A stretch of 17,670 nt of DNA from Candidatus Paceibacter sp. Its GTDB lineage: Bacteria > Patescibacteriota > Patescibacteriia > SG8-24 > DYFX01. The stretch's first letter is position 1. Every line of letters begins with the position of its first letter. The notes beneath the pieces are model-generated. The model saw only the letters and a list, made by a program, of their open reading frames with translations, searched no databases and was not told the DNA's origin. The position numbers were made by a program, and so were the translations under genes. Below are positions 5,711 to 11,854 of the stretch, piece by piece. The stretch spans positions 1 through 17,670 of the forward strand of contig DYFX01000018.1 in the NCBI GenBank assembly GCA_020724945.1, read 5' to 3'.

Positions 5711-6442
5711 ATGTCCACGCGCCTCCACCCCATCCTGTACGCCATCGTCGCGTTGGTCGCGGTTTCCGCCGCCATCGCGCATGTGGCCGTCGCGTTCCCC
5801 GCCGCTCCGGCCGCGGAGGCCGTTTTCGTCGCGCCGCCCTCCGAGGCCGCGGACGCGCCGAAGGAGGCCGAATCCGGAACGCCGCAGGAGCCGGATGTCG
5901 CCGCCGCATGGCGCGCCATCGAGATCCCGTCGGCCGAGACGCTCTTCCCGCCGATCTCCCATGCCGCGTCGCGCGTCACCAAGAAGCCGTTCGGCATCGA
6001 GATCCATCCGCACACCTCGCCGGTCCCGAACGACAGGTTCGACGGCTTCCATGTCGGCGTCGACTTCGAGATCTTCGAGGGCGAGGAGGACATCGATGTC
6101 CCGATCTTCGTCGCCTGCGAGGGTCCGCTGCTGCTCAAGACATGGGCGCGCGGCTACGGCGGCGTCGCCGTCCAGCGCTGCAAGCTGGACGGCAAGGGGG
6201 TCGTCGTCATCTACGGGCATATGCGCGTGGAGAGCGTCGCGGCGAGGGTGGGGGAAGTCCTCAAGCCCGGACGGAAGCTCGGCGTGCTCGGGACCGGGTA
6301 CGGTCCCGAGACCGACGGTACCCGCAAGCACCTGCACTTCGGCATCCACGAGAGCGCCACGACCACCGACATCCGCGGCTATGTGAAGACGGAAGCGGAA
6401 GTCGCCGAATGGCTCGACGCGCTCGAATACATGACGCCGTAA
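5711..6442 (+). CDS. M23 family (LytM/lysostaphin-type) peptidoglycan endopeptidase
   Basis: A 243-residue protein with an N-terminal signal anchor (about residues 8-29). An Ala/Pro/Glu-rich linker follows (30-65), then an M23 domain from about residue 90 to the end. The zinc and catalytic residues are present: His114 and Asp118 in FHVGVDFE, His170 in IYGHM, and His207/His209 in KHLHFGIH. Such enzymes cut peptide cross-links in peptidoglycan outside the membrane, or act as activators when residues are missing. Here all expected residues are present, so activity is likely. The strand between the motifs (VACEGPLLLKTWARGYGG) is a divergent form of the usual VxAAxxGxV. A strong terminator follows directly. 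Confidence 0.88.
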   Translation: MSTRLHPILYAIVALVAVSAAIAHVAVAFPAAPAAEAVFVAPPSEAADAPKEAESGTPQEPDVAAAWRAIEIPSAETLFPPISHAASRVTKKPFGIEIHPHTSPVPNDRFDGFHVGVDFEIFEGEEDIDVPIFVACEGPLLLKTWARGYGGVAVQRCKLDGKGVVVIYGHMRVESVAARVGEVLKPGRKLGVLGTGYGPETDGTRKHLHFGIHESATTTDIRGYVKTEAEVAEWLDALEYMTP

Positions 6443-6448
6443 AAAGAC

Positions 6449-6472
6449 CCGCTCGCACCCGCGAGCGGTTTT
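6449..6472 (+). terminator. Rho-independent terminator after the M23 gene
   Basis: CCGCTCGC (6449-6456), loop ACCC, GCGAGCGG (6461-6468), then TTTTCATTCT. Beyond it, CGCGCAAAAA (6492-6501) pairs with TTTTTGCGCG (6517-6526) around a loop of about 12 bases. This is a second imperfect hairpin in the short gap before the tRNA-Trp terminator. Confidence 0.88.
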
Positions 6473-6532
6473 CATTCTCCCGCCACCCAAGCGCGCAAAA
6501 AGTATCCGGTCGCGCTTTTTTGCGCGTTTGCG

Positions 6533-6571
6533 AAAAATGAAAGACCGACCGCAGTGCGGTCGGTCTTTCAT
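6533..6571 (-). terminator. Terminator of tRNA-Trp, abutting its 3' end
   Basis: A perfect 16-bp stem (6537-6552 with 6556-6571) with a 3-base loop AGT. On the minus strand it is followed by a T run (plus-strand A's at 6533-6537). The stem starts at the last base of the tRNA CCA, so terminator and tRNA share that base. On the plus strand it lacks a T-tract, so it mainly serves the tRNA. Confidence 0.85.
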
Positions 6572-6644
6572 GGCAGGGGCTGTAGGAATCGAACCCACGA
6601 CAAGGGTTTTGGAGACCCTTGTGATACCACTTCACCAAGCCCCC
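6571..6644 (-). tRNA. tRNA-Trp (anticodon CCA)
   Basis: Read on the minus strand, 74 bases. Acceptor GGGGGCT pairs with AGCCCCT and has a G1-U72 wobble at the end. D-stem GTGA/TCAC. Anticodon stem AGGGT/ACCCT with loop CTCCAAA, anticodon CCA. T-stem GTGGG/CCTAC around TTCGATT. Discriminator G73, as in bacterial tRNA-Trp, and encoded CCA. A base upstream (A) could also pair if the acceptor were shifted, but the 7+2 spacing to the D-stem favours this start. Confidence 0.95.
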
Positions 6645-6665
6645 TGGCGGGCCTGGAACGATGGG

Positions 6666-6694
6666 AGGATAGCACGGAAGCGGCCCTTTGACAA
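6666..6694 (-). promoter_or_regulatory. Predicted tRNA-Trp promoter, overlapping a divergent promoter
   Basis: On the minus strand, TTGTCA (6694-6689), 17 bases, TATCCT (6671-6666), about 20 bases before the tRNA. Its -35 overlaps by five bases the TTGACA (6688-6693) that points the other way, so only one polymerase could occupy the site at a time. Confidence 0.5.
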
Positions 6695-6716
6695 GGCGCG
6701 ATGCGCGTGTCAGGCT
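6688..6716 (+). promoter_or_regulatory. Predicted promoter of the ASCH-like gene
   Basis: A consensus TTGACA (6688-6693), 17 bases, and a poor -10, CAGGCT (6711-6716). It would give a leader of about 20 bases that includes the Shine-Dalgarno GGAGGA at 6734-6739. The weak -10 lowers confidence. Confidence 0.35.
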
Positions 6717-6742
6717 CGGCGCAGGTCATTCCTGGAGGAACG

Positions 6743-7159
6743 ATGGAACCCGCCTTGCAAGCCCTGCTCTTCGCGCCCGATGTCGCCCTGTGGAGCGATG
6801 TCATCCTGAAGAACTGCACCGTCACGATCCGCACGGGCCGCCGCGCCTACCAGGTCGGCAAGCCGGTGATGCTCTGCTGCCACATCGCTTCGGCCTGCGT
6901 GATGGCCGAAGTCACCGAAGTGGCGCACTGCCGCCTCGACGAGGTCCCGGACCTCAAGCTCCGCCGCGCAGGCTATGCCGACCGCGAGGACCTGCTCGCC
7001 GGATTGCGCCGCTTCTATCCCAAGCTCGGGCCCGGCGACGAAGTCACCGTCATCGCGTTCGGCGACCTCAAGGGCACGCTCGTCGACACGGGCATGGTCG
7101 TGATGGCCCCGCAGAACCGCGCCGACGATCCGCTCGTCGCCCGCCTGAACGGTCGCTGA
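6743..7159 (+). CDS. ASCH-like (PUA-superfamily) small protein
   Basis: A 138-residue soluble protein. The pattern fits the ASCH/PUA-like beta-barrel family, whose members bind RNA or nucleic-acid bases. It has a strand and turn VTIRTGRRAYQVGKPVMLCC, a strand AEVTEVAHCRLDEV, then the helix-turn segment GYADREDLLAGLRRFYP, and GDEVTVIAFGDLKGT. Assignment is by pattern only and the substrate is unknown. The ATG at 6743 is chosen over an in-frame ATG at 6701 because GGAGGA lies 3 bases before it and because 6701 falls between the -35 and -10. The gene is divergent from tRNA-Trp and ends inside its own terminator. Confidence 0.65.
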   Translation: MEPALQALLFAPDVALWSDVILKNCTVTIRTGRRAYQVGKPVMLCCHIASACVMAEVTEVAHCRLDEVPDLKLRRAGYADREDLLAGLRRFYPKLGPGDEVTVIAFGDLKGTLVDTGMVVMAPQNRADDPLVARLNGR

Positions 7160-7186
7160 CCGCGCTTCCCACGAAGCGCGGTTTTT
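7159..7186 (+). terminator. Rho-independent terminator after the ASCH-like gene
   Basis: ACCGCGCTT (7159-7167), 6-base loop, AAGCGCGGT (7174-7182), then TTTT. The stem begins at the last base of the stop codon. Confidence 0.88.
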
Positions 7187-7194
7187 CGTACCCT
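7166..7194 (+). promoter_or_regulatory. Predicted promoter of the SanA-like gene
   Basis: TTCCCA (7166-7171) lies within the preceding terminator hairpin. After 17 bases comes TACCCT (7189-7194), with the ATG 8 bases later. This predicts a leaderless mRNA. The -35 matches consensus at four of six positions. Confidence 0.35.
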
Positions 7195-7202
7195 GAACCG
7201 GT

Positions 7203-7832
7203 ATGCGCCTCGTACCGTCGGTCGTCGCGGTCATCGTCATCGCCACGCTCCTGGCCATCCCGGTCCGGACTTTCGTTTCGGCGCGCGACAAGATGGCGCT
7301 CTCGCCGGAGGATGCGCCGGAAGCGCCGGTCGCCATCGTCTTCGGCGCGGGGCTTCGCCGCGACGGGAAGCCGTCGGACATCCTGCGCGATCGCCTGACC
7401 GTCGCGGCGGATCTGTATCGCCAAGGCAAGGTGAAGCGCATCCTCGTCTCCGGAGACAACCGCTTCGAGGCGTACAACGAACCGCAAGCGATGCACGACG
7501 CGCTCGTCGAGGAGTTCGGCGTGGATCCGGGCGCCCTCGCCGTCGACTACGCCGGACGCCGCACCTACGACACCTGCGCCCGGGCACGGTCGCTCTGGGC
7601 CGTCGAGGACGCGATCCTCGTCACGCAGGCGTTCCATCTGCCGCGCGCCATCTGGACCTGCGAACGGCTCGGCATCCGCAGCGCCGGCGTCTCCGCCAGT
7701 CTCCAGCCGTACGCGAAGGGGACCTCCTTCCTGCTCCGCGAGATTCCCGCCATCCTGCGCGCGTGGTGGGACATCTATGTCGTCCCGCCGAAGCATGTCG
7801 AAGGGGAATTCGAGGAGGACCTCACGGCGTGA
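7203..7832 (+). CDS. SanA/YdcF-like DUF218 membrane protein
   Basis: A 209-residue protein with one N-terminal membrane helix (about residues 4-20) and a DUF218 domain. Seen in order: AIVFGAGLRRDG, a helix ending in LYRQGKVKRILVSGDN, YNEPQAM, VDYAGRRTYDTCARA, and ILVTQAFHLPRAIWTCERLG. These are the signatures of SanA, which affects the envelope barrier to antibiotics such as vancomycin in enterobacteria. The biochemical reaction is not known. The domain probably faces outside the membrane. It is the first gene of a unit with the GIY-YIG and ung genes (spacings 5 and 10 bases). No Shine-Dalgarno is seen. Confidence 0.88.
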   Translation: MRLVPSVVAVIVIATLLAIPVRTFVSARDKMALSPEDAPEAPVAIVFGAGLRRDGKPSDILRDRLTVAADLYRQGKVKRILVSGDNRFEAYNEPQAMHDALVEEFGVDPGALAVDYAGRRTYDTCARARSLWAVEDAILVTQAFHLPRAIWTCERLGIRSAGVSASLQPYAKGTSFLLREIPAILRAWWDIYVVPPKHVEGEFEEDLTA

Positions 7833-7837
7833 CGCCT

Positions 7838-8098
7838 ATGCGCTAGTACGCCTATATCCTGAAATGCGCCGACGGGACATTCTATGCGGGCGCGACCAGC
7901 GACCTCGCGCGGCGTTTCGCGGCGCATGCCGCGGGGAAGGGCGCGAAATATACGCGCGGCCGCGGCCCCGTCGCGCTCGTCTGGAAGCGGTCCGTGAAGG
8001 ATCGGAGCGCCGCCCTGAAGCTCGAGGCCTCGATCAAGCGCCTGACGCGCGCGGCGAAGGCGGCGCTGATTGACGGGAAGTCCCGGAAGCGGCTGTAA
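7838..8098 (+). pseudogene. GIY-YIG (UPF0213-type) gene interrupted by in-frame TAG at codon 3
   Basis: Reading from ATG 7838 gives Met-Arg-TAG and then a complete UPF0213-type GIY-YIG domain. That domain runs YAYILKCADGTFYAGATSD, LARRFAAHAAGKGAKYTRG, and DRSAALKLEASIKRLTRA to TAA 8096. YAYIL and FYAG are the GIY and YIG elements, Arg lies in DLARRF, and the catalytic Glu is in LEASIK. The TAG is at 7844-7846. No ATG, GTG or TTG lies between it and the first beta-strand, so the domain has no standard start. Options are a point-mutated gene, read-through, a non-standard start (CTG 7859) or a base-call error. A CAG or GAG codon differs by one base. Small proteins of this family are thought to be nucleases, but the cellular role is unknown. 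Confidence 0.75.
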
Positions 8099-8108
8099 TG
8101 GGCGGACT

Positions 8109-8816
8109 ATGGAAGTGCGCCTCGCGGAATCCTGGAAAACGCGGCTGAAGGAGGAGTTCGAGAAACCCTCCTTCAAGGCGTTGGCGGAATTCGTGCGGGG
8201 CGCCTATGTGGCCAAGACCGTCTATCCTGCGCCCAAGTGCGTCTTCGCCGCGCTCGATGCCGTCCCGTTCGAGGGGGTGCGCGTCGTCATCCTCGGACAG
8301 GATCCGTATCACGGCCCCGGCCAGGCGCACGGCCTCTGCTTCTCCGTGCCGGACGGCGTGCCGAAACCGCCGTCGCTCCAGAACATCTTCAAGGAAATCC
8401 ATCGGGATCTCGGGCTGCCGATTCCCGCCTCCGGCAACCTCGAACATTGGGCGAGGCAGGGCGTGCTGCTCCTGAACGCCACGCTGACCGTCGAGGCGGG
8501 GAGCGCCGGTTCGCATCAAGGCAAGGGCTGGGAGGAGTTCACCGACGCGATCGTCAGGAAGCTTTCCGAGGAGCGGGAAGGTCTCGTCTTCATGCTTTGG
8601 GGCGCGTACGCGCAGAAGAAAGGGGCGCACATCGACCGGGCGAAGCATCTCGTGCTGACCGCGCCGCACCCGAGCCCGCTCTCGGCGCATAACGGCTTCT
8701 TCGGCTGCCGGCATTTCAGCAAGGCGAACGCGTATCTGGTTTCCGAAGGTCAGCCGCCGATCGAGTGGGTGAAGGATGCGCCCGACGAGATCGACATCCG
8801 CGATGTGGAATGGTAA
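8109..8816 (+). CDS. ung: Uracil-DNA glycosylase (family 1)
   Basis: A 235-residue enzyme that removes uracil from DNA at the start of base-excision repair. All family 1 motifs are present: GQDPYHG at residues 63-69 with the water-activating Asp65, LLLNATLTVEAG with the uracil-binding Asn123, a GSHQGKGWEEFTD segment, and HPSPLSAHNGFFGCRHF with catalytic His187. Length is normal for the family. The ATG at 8109 is chosen because the usual N-terminal helix (SWKTRLKEEFEKPSF) follows. An in-frame upstream TTG would overlap the GIY-YIG gene. It is third in the SanA-like unit. The promoter of the next gene lies within its last codons. Confidence 0.97.
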   Translation: MEVRLAESWKTRLKEEFEKPSFKALAEFVRGAYVAKTVYPAPKCVFAALDAVPFEGVRVVILGQDPYHGPGQAHGLCFSVPDGVPKPPSLQNIFKEIHRDLGLPIPASGNLEHWARQGVLLLNATLTVEAGSAGSHQGKGWEEFTDAIVRKLSEEREGLVFMLWGAYAQKKGAHIDRAKHLVLTAPHPSPLSAHNGFFGCRHFSKANAYLVSEGQPPIEWVKDAPDEIDIRDVEW

Positions 8817-8819
8817 GAT
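8791..8819 (+). promoter_or_regulatory. Predicted promoter of the Nudix-fusion operon
   Basis: TCGACA (8791-8796), exactly 17 bases, TAAGAT (8814-8819), embedded in the end of ung. The ATG at 8829 is 9 bases after the -10, so the mRNA would be nearly leaderless. Confidence 0.45.
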
Positions 8820-8828
8820 GAAGGCGAT

Positions 8829-9734
8829 ATGGGATTCCGCTGCGTCCTGCACGGCAGCTTCCGCAAGCATTTCGAGGAGATCGTGCGCGCCAGGCGCGCC
8901 TTCGAGGCGGCCGGCATCGAGGTGCTCGCGCCCAAGGACGCGGAGATCGCGTCCGTGAAAGACGGGTTCGCGCTGTTCTAGAGCGAGAAGGGTCTCGACC
9001 CCAGGATGGTCGAGCTCCTGTATCTCCATCACCTCAAGCGCCTCGGTCCGGACGGCTTCAGCTATTTCGTGAATCCCGAGGGGTATATCGGCAAGAGCGC
9101 TTCCTACGAGCTCGGCATCGCGCAGGTCGCCAATATCCCGTGCTTCTTTCAGGAGCCGATCGCCGATCATCCGGCGTACCTCCACCGCAATTCCGTCTGG
9201 TCGGCGGAGGATCTCGCCGCGCATGTCGCGGAGAAGGGTGCGTTGCCCGCGCCGTCCGTCCGCGCGGACGAGGCGGCCATCCACCGGCTCTGGGAGGACC
9301 TGATGGTGCCGGGGTCCGTGGTCGCGGCGGGCGGCATCATCGAATACGATGACGGCCGCGCCTCGAAGGGGCGGGAAATCCTGCTGGTCAAGACGCACAA
9401 GTGGGGCGGCCGATGGTCGGTCGTCGGCGGCAAGGTGCGCCGGGGCGAGCGCCTGCTCGACGCGCTGGTACGCGAGGTGAAGGAGGAGACGGGCTTGCTC
9501 GGACGGCCGGGCGCGCACCTCGCGACATTCGACCAGATCCGGAATTCCGGCTACTATCAGGCGACCCAGCATGTCTTCGTCGACTTCGTCGTCCGCGCGG
9601 ATTCGAAGCGCGTGACGCTCAACGAGGAAGCGCAGGAACACCTTTGGATCCCGGCGCGCGAAGCGCTGTCGTCGCTCGACATCGAACCGAACGCCCGCCA
9701 CATCGTCGAATTGTACGCCGCGCAAGCGGCCTGA
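8829..9734 (+). pseudogene. Deoxyribosyltransferase-like/Nudix hydrolase fusion with in-frame TAG at codon 51
   Basis: The frame has 301 codons from ATG 8829 to TGA 9732, broken by one TAG at 8979-8981. Before it lies VLHGSFRKHFEEI and GIEVLAPKDAEI. After it come DPRMVELLYLHHLKRLG and YFVNPEGYIGKSASYELGIA. Together these form one nucleoside 2-deoxyribosyltransferase-like domain. The TAG stands in the FALF-x-SE position, where relatives usually have Glu or Asp. A linker follows, then a Nudix domain whose box GGKVRRGERLLDALVREVKE is at about residues 200-219, with EETGL after it. If TAG truncates, a protein could start at ATG 9006 but would lose the first third of domain one. The likely role is hydrolysis of an altered nucleotide. 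It heads an operon with the next two genes. Confidence 0.75.
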
Positions 9735-9740
9735 ACGCTT

Positions 9741-10256
9741 ATGCATCTCGCACTCACGAAAAACGAACTGGAACGCCTGCTCGAACTCGCGTACCTCGGC
9801 GAAGAGGTGCTGAACGGCCATCGGCCCGACGGCGAACGCAGCGCCGAGCATGACGCCGTGCTCGACAAGATCCATGAGCTCGCCGAAGAGGAGGGGCTCG
9901 GCTATCTCGTCGACCGCGACGAGGACGGCGAAAGCAAGCCGTCGCTCGCGCTCGAGACGCGCATGGAGGCGGCCGGCTGGCTTCAGGACTACGACGACTG
10001 CGTCTTCTGGGACGAGCTCGCGCTTCGGCTCGCCGAACGCGACCTCCGCGAGGAGATCGGCATCCACGCTTTCGACGCGATGCCCGCGGCCGAGCGCAAG
10101 GAGCGCGTCGACGCCATCGCCGAAGCGTACGACAAGGAGTTCGACGCGAAGGGCGTCGAGCGCCTGCGCCTGCCTTCCGGCACGCGCGCTTCGTCGCGCC
10201 GCACGCGCGACGCGCTGACGGAACGCCTCAAGAAGCTTTTCAAGGACAGTACATAG
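9741..10256 (+). CDS. Uncharacterised acidic helical protein
   Basis: I do not recognise this 171-residue protein. It is soluble, rich in Glu, Asp, Arg and Leu, and predicted mostly helical. It has no signal peptide, membrane helix, Cys or obvious metal motif. The most distinctive segment is LQDYDDCVFWDELALRLAERDL near residues 81-102. The C-terminus is basic (LRLPSGTRASSRRTRDALTERLKKLFK). It lies 6 bases after the Nudix-fusion gene and 4 bases before the nucleotide kinase, so it is very probably co-transcribed with both and may act in the same pathway. It ends in TAG (10254-10256), one of two apparently genuine TAG stops in the window. Confidence 0.72.
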   Translation: MHLALTKNELERLLELAYLGEEVLNGHRPDGERSAEHDAVLDKIHELAEEEGLGYLVDRDEDGESKPSLALETRMEAAGWLQDYDDCVFWDELALRLAERDLREEIGIHAFDAMPAAERKERVDAIAEAYDKEFDAKGVERLRLPSGTRASSRRTRDALTERLKKLFKDST

Positions 10257-10260
10257 ACGC

Positions 10261-10848
10261 ATGAAACTCATCGAATTCGTGGGCATGCCGAGGAGCGGCA
10301 AGTCCACGCAGGCGGAACTCCTCCGGAAGGCGCTCGAGGCGCGCGGCGTGAGCGCCGTCGTGCTCGGCGACCGCGAGCGCATGGCCCAGCTTTCGGTCCC
10401 GCCGCAGGAGTCGCTCGCCTTCGCGCTCGCGCTCTACGGGCAGCTCATCGATGTCTACTACCGCTATCACGAAGAGGCCGATGTCCTCATCGTCGACCGC
10501 GGCTGGAGCGACGCGCCCGTCTGGGCCGATGTTTACCGCGCCCTCAAGACCGTCACGGACGCCGAAGCCGACGCGCTCGCCGAATGCTACGGGCGCTTCG
10601 CCCGGATGACGACCGCGACGATCCATATGAGCGTCTCCGCCGAAGTCTCGCTTCAGCGCCATCGCGCCACGCTCCATGAGGAGGTCGACGAGGTGGCCAT
10701 GAATCCCGAATGGCTTTCCGCGCTTTCCGAGGCGTACGCGCGGCGCAAGGCGGAATTCACCAACGCGACCGACATCGACGGGACCCTGCCGGCCGAGGAG
10801 GCGCATGTGCGCATCATGGGGTTCTTGGAGGCGACGGGTTCGGTCTGA
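10261..10848 (+). CDS. P-loop nucleotide kinase, thymidylate-kinase-like
   Basis: A 195-residue P-loop kinase. Walker A is GMPRSGKST at residues 8-16. The DRGW motif at 79-82 (IVDRGWSDAPVW) matches the DR-Y/W-type motif of thymidylate and deoxynucleoside kinases. SLQRHR at 130-135 probably forms the lid. The family transfers the ATP gamma phosphate to a nucleoside or nucleoside monophosphate. It is not a typical Tmk: the DRYxxSxxAYQ motif is altered, so the substrate may differ. It follows the unknown gene by 4 bases and ends at a bidirectional terminator. The context with a Nudix/deoxyribosyltransferase fusion and ung points to nucleotide turnover. Confidence 0.8.
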   Translation: MKLIEFVGMPRSGKSTQAELLRKALEARGVSAVVLGDRERMAQLSVPPQESLAFALALYGQLIDVYYRYHEEADVLIVDRGWSDAPVWADVYRALKTVTDAEADALAECYGRFARMTTATIHMSVSAEVSLQRHRATLHEEVDEVAMNPEWLSALSEAYARRKAEFTNATDIDGTLPAEEAHVRIMGFLEATGSV

Positions 10849-10856
10849 ACGGAAAA

Positions 10857-10886
10857 GAAAAAGGCGGCGCGACGGCGCCGTCTTTT
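10857..10886. terminator. Bidirectional terminator between convergent genes
   Basis: CGGCGC (10865-10870), loop GACG, GCGCCG (10875-10880), flanked by an A run on the left and CTTTT on the right. Either strand therefore reads a stem followed by T's. It sits 8 bases after the kinase stop and 5 bases before the methyltransferase stop. Confidence 0.85.
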
Positions 10887-10891
10887 CGGTC

Positions 10892-11686
10892 TCAAGATCT
10901 CTTCGCCACCAGCGCCAGGAACATCGGGATCTCGACGCGCGCGGCGTTCTCCGCTTTCGCCTTCGGTCCGGAGTCGCTCGTCTTGTGCGAGGTCCACTCC
11001 TCGAGGTCGACGATCGAGAAACCGTTCTTGGCGAGCGCCTTCACATAGGCCTGGAGCGGACGATGGAACGAATGGGTGACGACATCGGGCGCGGAACCGG
11101 GGTGCGCCTGGACCGGGACATCGTAGGCGCCGAGGTATTTGTCGACGCGGCGGTACTGCAGCTTCCGGTTCTCGTCCCAGCCCCAGCCGCTCTGGCGCAG
11201 CTGGCGGAAGGCGGGATGGTTCATCACGACGACGAGCTTCGCGCCGGGCTTCAGGACCTTGGCGGCGTCGGCGAAGACGGGGCCGATCTCGTCGATGTTC
11301 TGGATGGCGAGCAGGCAGCTCGCGCCGTCGAAGGAGGCGGCCGGGTACTTGGCGGCGAACTTCCGCGCGTCGGCGACCGCGTAGTCGCCGTGCGGGAAGA
11401 GTTTCTTCGCGCGTTCGATGAGCGACGGCGACGCGTCGAAACCGGCGACCTTCACGCCCTGCTTCTTGGCGATCAGGCGCGTGAAGGCGCCCTCGCCGCA
11501 GGCGATATCGAGATAGCGTTTGCCGGGGGCGGGGGAGAGCAGCCGTTCGGCGCCCGGAAGCACCACCGCATCCTGCACGGTGTCTTCCTTCTCCATGTGC
11601 TTGCCGTACCAGCGCGCGACGCCTTCCCAGCTGGTCTTGGGACCGCGCGCGGCCGGGCGCCGGGTCGAGGGCCTCTTTCCATGCAT
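10892..11686 (-). CDS. Class I SAM-dependent methyltransferase
   Basis: A 264-residue methyltransferase read on the minus strand. Motif I is LDIACGEGAFT at about residues 59-69. The acidic residue ending strand 2 is Asp84 (AGFDAS). DARKF and SFDGASCLLAIQNI form motifs II-III, and AAKVLKPGAKLVVVMNHPAF follows. The C-terminal part (QSGWGWDENRKLQYRR, SFHRPL, LEEWTSHK) looks like a substrate-specific cap, and the substrate is unknown. Two starts are possible. The ATG at 11704 lies upstream of the predicted -10, so the ATG at 11686, 8 bases after that -10, is preferred. The very basic first 17 residues (HGKRPSTRRPAARGPK) are unusual and might bind RNA. It is a single-gene unit. Confidence 0.85.
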   Translation of the reverse strand: MHGKRPSTRRPAARGPKTSWEGVARWYGKHMEKEDTVQDAVVLPGAERLLSPAPGKRYLDIACGEGAFTRLIAKKQGVKVAGFDASPSLIERAKKLFPHGDYAVADARKFAAKYPAASFDGASCLLAIQNIDEIGPVFADAAKVLKPGAKLVVVMNHPAFRQLRQSGWGWDENRKLQYRRVDKYLGAYDVPVQAHPGSAPDVVTHSFHRPLQAYVKALAKNGFSIVDLEEWTSHKTSDSGPKAKAENAARVEIPMFLALVAKRS

Positions 11687-11694
11687 ATGGAATG

Positions 11695-11723
11695 AGGGTA
11701 GCATGCGCCTGCGATCTTTCCAA
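11695..11723 (-). promoter_or_regulatory. Predicted methyltransferase promoter
   Basis: On the minus strand, TTGGAA (11723-11718), 17 bases, TACCCT (11700-11695), with the ATG at 11686. The same -10 sequence precedes the SanA-like gene at the same distance. Confidence 0.4.
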
Positions 11724-11803
11724 AGGAGGCGGCGTGTCCGCGATCGGACGAGGTTTCGTCATCCGGACGGCGCGGATACCCCGGCTTGTATGGCCGGGTT
11801 TTT
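11711..11803 (+). ncRNA. Possible small structured RNA ending in a terminator
   Basis: This stretch lies between two divergent genes. It has several overlapping inverted repeats: GTCCG (11736-11740) can pair with CGGAC at 11745-11749 or at 11764-11768, and GACGA (11747-11751) can pair with TCGTC (11756-11760). It ends in a good terminator with no protein gene before it. A possible plus-strand promoter is TTTCCA (11676-11681), 17 bases, TAGCAT (11699-11704). I find no convincing open frame in it. It matches no RNA family I recognise. Confidence 0.25.
11780..11803 (+). terminator. Rho-independent terminator with no coding gene upstream
   Basis: CCCGGC (11780-11785), loop TTGTATG, GCCGGG (11793-11798), then TTTTT. 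It ends only 4 bases before the TTGACA of the next promoter. The nearest plus-strand gene upstream ends 930 bases earlier at its own terminator. Confidence 0.75.
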
Positions 11804-11806
11804 CGA

Positions 11807-11835
11807 TTGACAAAAAGCGGTTTTCGGAGTAGACC
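11807..11835 (+). promoter_or_regulatory. Strong predicted promoter of the large lipoprotein gene
   Basis: Consensus TTGACA (11807-11812), 17-base spacer beginning AAAAGCGG with a central TTTTCGG, and TAGACC (11830-11835). The Shine-Dalgarno GGAGGA (11843-11848) and the ATG at 11855 follow. The spacer is nearly the same as at 14095. Confidence 0.65.
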
Positions 11836-11854
11836 TCTGCTGGGAGGAACCTTC

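Noticed and set aside
6491..6526. Imperfect inverted repeat with A and T tracts, as a protein-binding operator
   Set aside because: It lies between convergent units with no promoter to control. A weak second terminator is as likely.
8034..10382. Very long open frame on the minus strand (782 codons), and similar ones at 14957-17344 and 11759-13519
   Set aside because: They are antisense to genes with clear catalytic motifs, have low-complexity Arg/Ala/Gly-rich translations, and arise from the G+C bias at third positions.
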